64,000 nucleotides of DNA from Ailanthus altissimus (Eukaryota > Streptophyta > Magnoliopsida > Sapindales > Simaroubaceae): NCBI GenBank assembly GCA_946807835.1, contig OX327703.1, positions 1,123,501 to 1,187,500 on the forward strand. Direction: 5' to 3'. Under the pieces are notes generated by a model that saw nothing but the letters and a program-made list of their open reading frames with translations, was not told the DNA's origin and ran no database searches. Positions 58,122-64,000 of this stretch are shown piece after piece; the stretch's first letter is position 1; each line of letters starts with the position of its first letter. Both the position numbers and the translations under genes were made by a program.

Positions 58122-59247
58122 GAGAAAATGACATTTTAGTCCCTTATTTCAAGAGTATATACTAGTATAATCTTTTATGTTTCAATAATTACCATGTTAA
58201 TCTCTGCCGTTAGAATTTTATTGTTAAATATTTACTTTTTTGCTACTTTTATCATAATATCATTAATCAAATATCCACCTATTATGTGACATATGTCATG
58301 ACACGTGTCATCACTTAATTAGTTTAAATATTTATTAAATATTTTTAAAAATAAATTAAATTAAATAAAAAGAAACTAAAATGGAACTGCCACCGTTGTC
58401 AAAAATTGGTGACCGGCCGCCTTTTTTGGTGACATTCCGACGATAAAATTTATTAAATTTTACATCATTAAACTCTATTTCTTTTTTAATCTACATCATA
58501 GTGAGGCCATGTTTTGCAAACAAAAAGGCCAAAATGGTGGGAGAGGGGTGGCAGCCACTGCCGCTCGCCTCTCGTGATTGTGTACATAAAACAAAATAGA
58601 GTCTAATGATATAAAATTTGATAAATGTTATTGAAAAATAGCAGTTGGCGACTGGCCTGACGCCGTTTTCCAGCAACGGTGGCAGTTTTATTTTAGTTTC
58701 TTTTTATTTTTTATTTAATGTAATTTATTTTTAAAATATTTATTAAAAATTTAAACTGATTATATGATGACACGTGACATGACTAACTAATCATATTATG
58801 ACACGTGTCATTTATTTATTAAATACATATTTATCAATTTAATTTTAAAAGATTTATTATTTAAGAAAATATTTATTAAACATATAAACCAATTACATGA
58901 TAACACGTGTCATTTGTAACTAATCATAATATGACACGTATCATTTATTTTTTAATTATATATTTTTTAATTTACTTTTAAGAATATTTATTCCTTTAAA
59001 AATATATATTTATTGAACATATAAACAAATTAGATGATGACACGTGTTAATATTAACTTATCATATAATGACACGTGTTATTTTTTAATTTTTTATTTTA
59101 AAAATGATAAAACTATTATTTTTCGCTTAAAGAGAACTCATTTAACAGCAAGTTTCTGACAGCAAAAATTAACGTAGTAATTATTAAAATATGAGAGACT
59201 ATGTTGGTATATACCCCTAAAATAAGAGAATAAAATGTCATTTTTCC
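58122..59247. mobile_element. MULE-like non-autonomous transposon with paired G-boxes
   Basis: Terminal inverted repeats of about 45-50 bp start GAGAAAATGACATTTTAGTC and, from the other end, GGAAAAATGACATTTTATTC. The 9-bp flanks TATAATCAT (58113-58121) and TATAATAAT (59248-59256) match at 8 of 9 positions, the target size of Mutator-like elements. Block A has the uninterrupted site near 24525. No transposase frame. Inside are six CACGTG hexamers and one CACGTA, mostly in pairs 31 bases apart. Confidence 0.8.
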
Positions 59248-60679
59248 TATAATAATTTAATAATTGAGATTTGAGATTCAGTTTAATATGTAGTACTTGT
59301 ATTAAAAAATATTGTAATTTTTAGAATCTCTAATATAGTCAGGCATTTGTTATTTTAAGAAAATTTTACTATTATAATTATTATTATTATTGAAAATATT
59401 ATGAATTTGACAAATGTCAATATTTAAAGCCACATTGGTGAAAAACAAATTTGATTATTATGTGATAAATTTAATTTTGGGCATTTGTTAACTTATAGTT
59501 TTTAAAATCTCTAATTTATTTGTGCAATTGTTATTTTAAGATAATTTCATTTTATTTACTTATTTGTTTTTAAAACAATTATGAGTCTAACAAATTTTAA
59601 GACTCAAACTCATGTATTGGTAATAGAATGCTTACCAATACATGAACCATGATTTGAATGCTTAAGAGAATTTTATTTTAATAATAAATATTTTCATTTA
59701 TTATAAATATAATTGGGGGAGTAAAAGTTAAACAAGTAAATATTATTATCACATTATATCTTATTTGTCATATTAATTTTTTTTTTCACTTTCATTTCTT
59801 CAACTATACGATATTATATTAGTTTCTATATGTGCTATTGCCCTTTAAGAACTGATGCATATTTAACTTCAAATTCATTGTTTTCTAAAGTAACAATAGT
59901 GCATTTGTTTAATCTTCTTTATCAGCATGTTTATATAAAGAGAATTCCTTTGGATGTAGACGTTCACATCTTTTTAAACTAAAATTAAGGGTTGAATTTT
60001 AATTAAAATAATTTTTATAAAAGAGTTGATTAAGCATTGAATTTTAGTTTTAAAAAAAAATGAATGTTTATAATTTAATGATCAAATTAAGCAAACAATC
60101 TAGATTCATGCCATTTTACTGAGTTGTCAAGAAAGCATAGTTAGGTCTAAATTCATGCCAAATTCCGCACCGAAAGGATAAAACTTAGGCTTCAAGACAA
60201 AGACGCAAGTGATTTATTCAAAGTCAATTGCTTCTTGAAACAAATTAAAATCAGCAGAAGGTTAATATATCATTATTGTTCACACATTGACCGTACGTAT
60301 TCAACTCAAGCTCACCACATGGGCGTTTTACTACTTCAACTACCCATTGGAAAAAGGTTAATGACTGTTGACTAAGAGATTAATTAGTTAATATAAGAAT
60401 TAGCAAGCATAACGGTATCTTCTACGTATTTTGTTTTTAATTTTTTAAAGAATACAAAATGATATATTTTAAATCTCAATATTATAGTGTTATAAATTAA
60501 TACGATAAAAAAGATATAAATATTATATCTATAATATTAATAAAAAATTAATTTTTTATAACTAGAGGAAAATAAACAATCTTCTTAAATAATTGGAAAG
60601 ACTTTGACGTAACTCAAATCTAATATTTCGAGAATCAAAATGTTAGCACAAACACTAAATCACAGAGATGATTGGCATA

Positions 60680-61560
60680 TTTTTAAGAGTAAATGACATT
60701 TTTTATCCCACGAGTTTGACTTAATTTTTAATTTTGTCAAACGAATTTTAAAAAATATAGTTTTGTCCTAATCTATTAGTGAGGTTCTGTTACTTTTAAC
60801 ACTGGAGGGGCAGAATTATCACTGAACAAAAAATTTCAAAATGAGCTTACATAAATTGACAGGCATTTTTAATGTCCACATGTCATTCATTAATTGAACA
60901 CTAAAAGAGAAAATTAAATCAAAAACACATACACTTGGCACATTCTAATAAGTTAAATTTTTAATATTTATTTATAATTAAAAATAAAAAGGTTGTTGGA
61001 ACTACCAGCAAGCACCGGTTGACCGCCGCAGGCCACTGAACTACGGTAACAAAAATAATTAAAATTTATATTATTGAACTCCTTTTTTTATTTACACAAA
61101 CCCTGTGGTCCTTTTGTAAAAAGAAAATGACAAAATAATGGTCAAAATGGGTCAAAAATAAGGGAAGAGGTGGTGGCATGCCGCCGTCAAATGGTGGGGC
61201 GATGACATACAGTGCCCTCACAACGTGACTGATTAGTCATAAATCTATAAAGTGGCGGGAACGATGCACGTCACTACCCTATTATTTGACGACAGCTAAG
61301 AATAGGGGGAGAGGCAGCGGCGTGTTGACCACCTTCTTGTCTTTTTTTTTAACAAAAATGATCTCCACCATTGTCTAGATCATAAAAAATAGAGATCAAT
61401 AACATAAATTTTTATTATTTTTGTCACTGGAGTTCAGCGACTAATAGTGACCAACCACCTTTTGTTGACGGTCTAATACTCTTTTTTATTTTTAATTATT
61501 TAAAAAAAAACATTTAATCATTATTTAATGGAATTAAAATTTTTTAATTAAAAAAATAGA
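60680..61560. mobile_element. Insertion in block A', unclassified
   Basis: A' and A diverge here (A: about 28985-29250). It begins near AGTAAATGACATTTTTTATC, a terminus like that of the MULE-like element, and contains GC-rich stretches (about 61010-61040 and 61170-61330) unlike its surroundings. A matching inverted end and target duplication were not found. Confidence 0.4.
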
Positions 61561-61889
61561 TAAAGAATCTTTCAACATACGTATATGCATGTATGCACAA
61601 GTATATATAGCAAACATTAGTAAATATGATAAAGGATGCATGTTGGATTTCAATTTTGATTTAATTAGTATTTAAATTATATTTTGTTTATGGGTGATTT
61701 TGTTTTTAGTACATACAAATAAATTATTTCAGAAACATATTAAAGGCATATATATGTTGGATATATTTATTTTAAATATTATTTAATCATATATTAGAAT
61801 ATATATTTTTAAATATTTGCAAGATATAAATTGTTAACAAGTAAAACAAAAATTAAATACATAGAAAGAGTAAGGAAATTTAAAACCTA

Positions 61890-62240
61890 ATCTTGAGGAT
61901 TATTAGTTTACCACTCAACCCAAAAGTATAAGCTGATAGGTAAAAGCTCAATAATGGTATTAAAGACAAAAAGTATAAGCTGATAGGTAAAAGTTCAATA
62001 ATGGTATTAAAGACAAATCTTAAACAGTCACTCTTATATAAAATGTGGATCTGAATAGGCTTCAGCCTGAACCATAGTGGATCTTTTGTCTCATAGAAAT
62101 CAAGAAATTAATTAAGAATAAAGATATGGGGGCTCGAACTCAAGACCTTGGGTCTAATACTATATTAGTTTATCACTCAACCAAAAAGCTTAACCTAATA
62201 GATGAAAGTTCAATAGTAGTAATAAAGACAAGTTTTTAAC
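61890..62240. repeat. Dispersed repeat copies with a 47-bp tandem duplication
   Basis: Same family as 13560-13740. A 47-base unit beginning AAGTATAAGCTGATAGG is repeated directly (about 61924-61970 and 61971-62017) with one visible change. A further partial copy follows to about 62240. Confidence 0.65.
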
Positions 62241-62387
62241 AAGGATAAAGAGGTATTTTATAGAGTATTATCCTAAAGCCAAATAGTCATCATTTTGTGC
62301 AGATGGTGATTGATCTATATGACTTCAAGATTCAATCCTATGATCGCAGCCTCGCTTGTCGATGAGCATAACCACTGAAAGATTATA

Positions 62388-63308
62388 CCTACAGGTGGCA
62401 ATGGGCCATCCTTATACTCGAATGGTATGAGAATTCCCATACTCAATATATGTAATTTGGATTTGAGGTTGGGGATTCCTATAGGTACCCCATACACAAT
62501 TTTTTTTTAATTTCTTCAATACTCTTTTATTTGTACTGCTTTAATTTTATGAAATAATTGTTTATCTCGTACAATTATAATTTACCAAAAACGAATTGTA
62601 TACATCACATGAAAATATAAACTACATCATGTCTTCAACTACTAATTTTAAAAATTAATAACATGAATTAAAGTTTAAAAATAAAAAAAATTAATAGTTT
62701 CTTTGAACTTTGGCATCTAAATCATTATGCTTTATTTGTAATCTAAATAACAAGTATCTATTAAGATTCTTCCTAAACCTATAACAAAAAGTAAAAAAAA
62801 AATAAAATTGAGTAAGATGAGTGATAACTAAGAAATTAAGAATGGTAATAAAATTATTTACCTATTCTATTTGTTCCTCTTCATCTGTTTTTTTTTTTTA
62901 ACAAATGAGTTTATTTCAATTTGTAAGTAAGTTTTTAATATTAAATATAATAAATAAAATAAAGAAAGGAATTAAAAATAAAAAATATTAATAAGAATAA
63001 AAAAATTTAAAATATAATGTAAGTAAATTTTCTACCTCTATATTTACCACTTAGCAAATTTTGATTTATATAAATAAATAAAATTTTCTATACAATTTTT
63101 TATTTTGTTTTTAAATCGAGTATTTGAGGTGAATTTATAAAAATTAACTTGTCCTCAAACCCAACCCGAATTTAATCTGAGTTTGACTTATTGTACTCAA
63201 ACTCTCCCCATCTCTTAAAAATACTTAAAATATAATCCAAATTACTCCCCATTTGGGGTGAGTCCTATGGCCCTCAATCCCACACGAGAATTCTACCACC
63301 TCTAATTA
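62388..63308. mobile_element. hAT-like non-autonomous insertion (tentative)
   Basis: Absent from block A (near 29735). The left end reads CAGGTGGCAATGGGCCATCC, and the right end read backwards starts AGAGGTGGTAGAATTC, so both ends share AGGTGGYA. GGTGGCAATGGG-type ends are known from plant hAT-like MITEs. The 8-bp target duplication is not clear and there is no transposase. Confidence 0.4.
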
Positions 63309-63830
63309 AGCCAAGTCACTATTATCAAAGTTGCTCATAATATAATATGAAAAGTATACTTTTTTAAAGTATATACACATATACTTAAGATACTTTTATT
63401 TTATTTTCTCTTCTCCACTCACACACACACTATTAAAGCTACTTTTCTGTCCTCTTTTTTATCCTTTCACACATAGTATCTTACAAAATATTAGCCCCCT
63501 TTATATAGTGGTAGGTAGTCTAAATAATAACTTAAGAATTAATAAGAGTAATTCAATAAATAGTAACTTTGTAGATAAAAATACGTAAATAATATAACTA
63601 CCATAATAATAATAATAAGAATATAAATGTTTGTAACTCTCAAATTTTTATTATAGATTTAATATTATAACAACCATATAATAAGATAGTAATGATAGTT
63701 TATAAGTAATTACATTAATATTTAATAACTTATTAGCCATTTAATAGATTTTTTAAACTTTTTTCTCTAATAGTCCCCCATAAAGATTTGAAAACCTTAC
63801 ATATATATAAATGTTAATATATAAGAAAAT

Positions 63831-64000
63831 ATAATGCAAAATCAATAGTAGAAAATATATTGGAGCAATATTTTATTATATAGTAGGTATTGATATCTTT
63901 TGAACTTGAACCTGTATTTAGTGCTGTAAAATTTATTTGAGGAACTTGAGTCAACGATGTCTTAAACTCGGCCCCTTTGACCAAACTTCAACTATAACAA
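63831..64000. other. Unmatched sequence at window end
   Basis: Similarity to block A ends at about 63830. The last 170 bases show no recognisable feature. Confidence 0.4.

Larger units (their letters stand above)
54570..63830. repeat. Block A': second copy of the direct segmental duplication
   Basis: Collinear with block A (19985-32810) in the same orientation. It lacks A's LARD-2, LINE and Gypsy-like stretch, has lost about 470 bp matching 21590-22055 (junction near 56112), and has gained a MULE-like element, dispersed repeats and other insertions of its own. No gene supported; frames such as 55543-55926 are AT-rich chance frames. Confidence 0.85.

Overview
This window is plant nuclear DNA, most likely from a eudicot. 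It is AT-rich. Its only intact gene is a four-exon glycoside hydrolase family 28 polygalacturonase (PG). The rest is Copia, Gypsy, LINE, MULE, CACTA-like and large non-autonomous LTR elements, in varying states of decay and often nested. There are no bacterial-type operons, no CRISPR and no RNA genes I could support. The PG resembles those I remember from rosids (for example Citrus), but the species cannot be fixed from sequence alone.

Layout. 1-317 is the end of a CACTA-like element. 922-2422 (minus) is the intact gene, PG1 (390 residues as modelled). Its upstream DNA (2438-4829) is the left arm of an inverted duplication. 5206-7903 (minus) is a truncated Copia element whose LTR sits in the TATA box of a second PG promoter remnant (7904-8279). 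8280-13559 is a large non-coding LTR element that carries a nested element. 14659-17598 (minus) is PG2, a pseudogene with frameshifts, a stop, damaged splice sites and a Gypsy-like solo LTR in intron 1. 19985-32810 is block A, the first copy of a direct segmental duplication, later hit by a second large LTR element (25410-28568) and a LINE (29758-32308). 32811-38912 is a decayed Copia element plus a Gypsy fragment.

39405-51220 is the right arm of the inverted duplication. It holds a PG promoter split at its TATA box by the longer copy of the same Copia element (40365-48422, itself carrying a solo LTR that carries a LINE), a truncated PG exon 1 (48423-48720), and a second PG promoter (48985-51220) that runs into another Copia element (51221-54550) instead of a gene. 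54570-63830 is block A', the second copy of block A, which lacks A's insertions and has its own (a MULE-like element with regularly spaced G-boxes, an apparent hAT-like element and several dispersed repeats).

How it fits together. The locus looks like a PG cluster that grew by tandem and inverted duplication and then mostly died. An ancestral pair of PG promoters can be told apart by their insertions: promoter A carries a Copia in its TATA box, and promoter B carries a TRIM-like insertion upstream. The pair was copied as an inverted unit, and only the left copy of promoter B still drives a complete gene. Because paralogous empty sites survive, the order of many transposon insertions can be read from the sequence.
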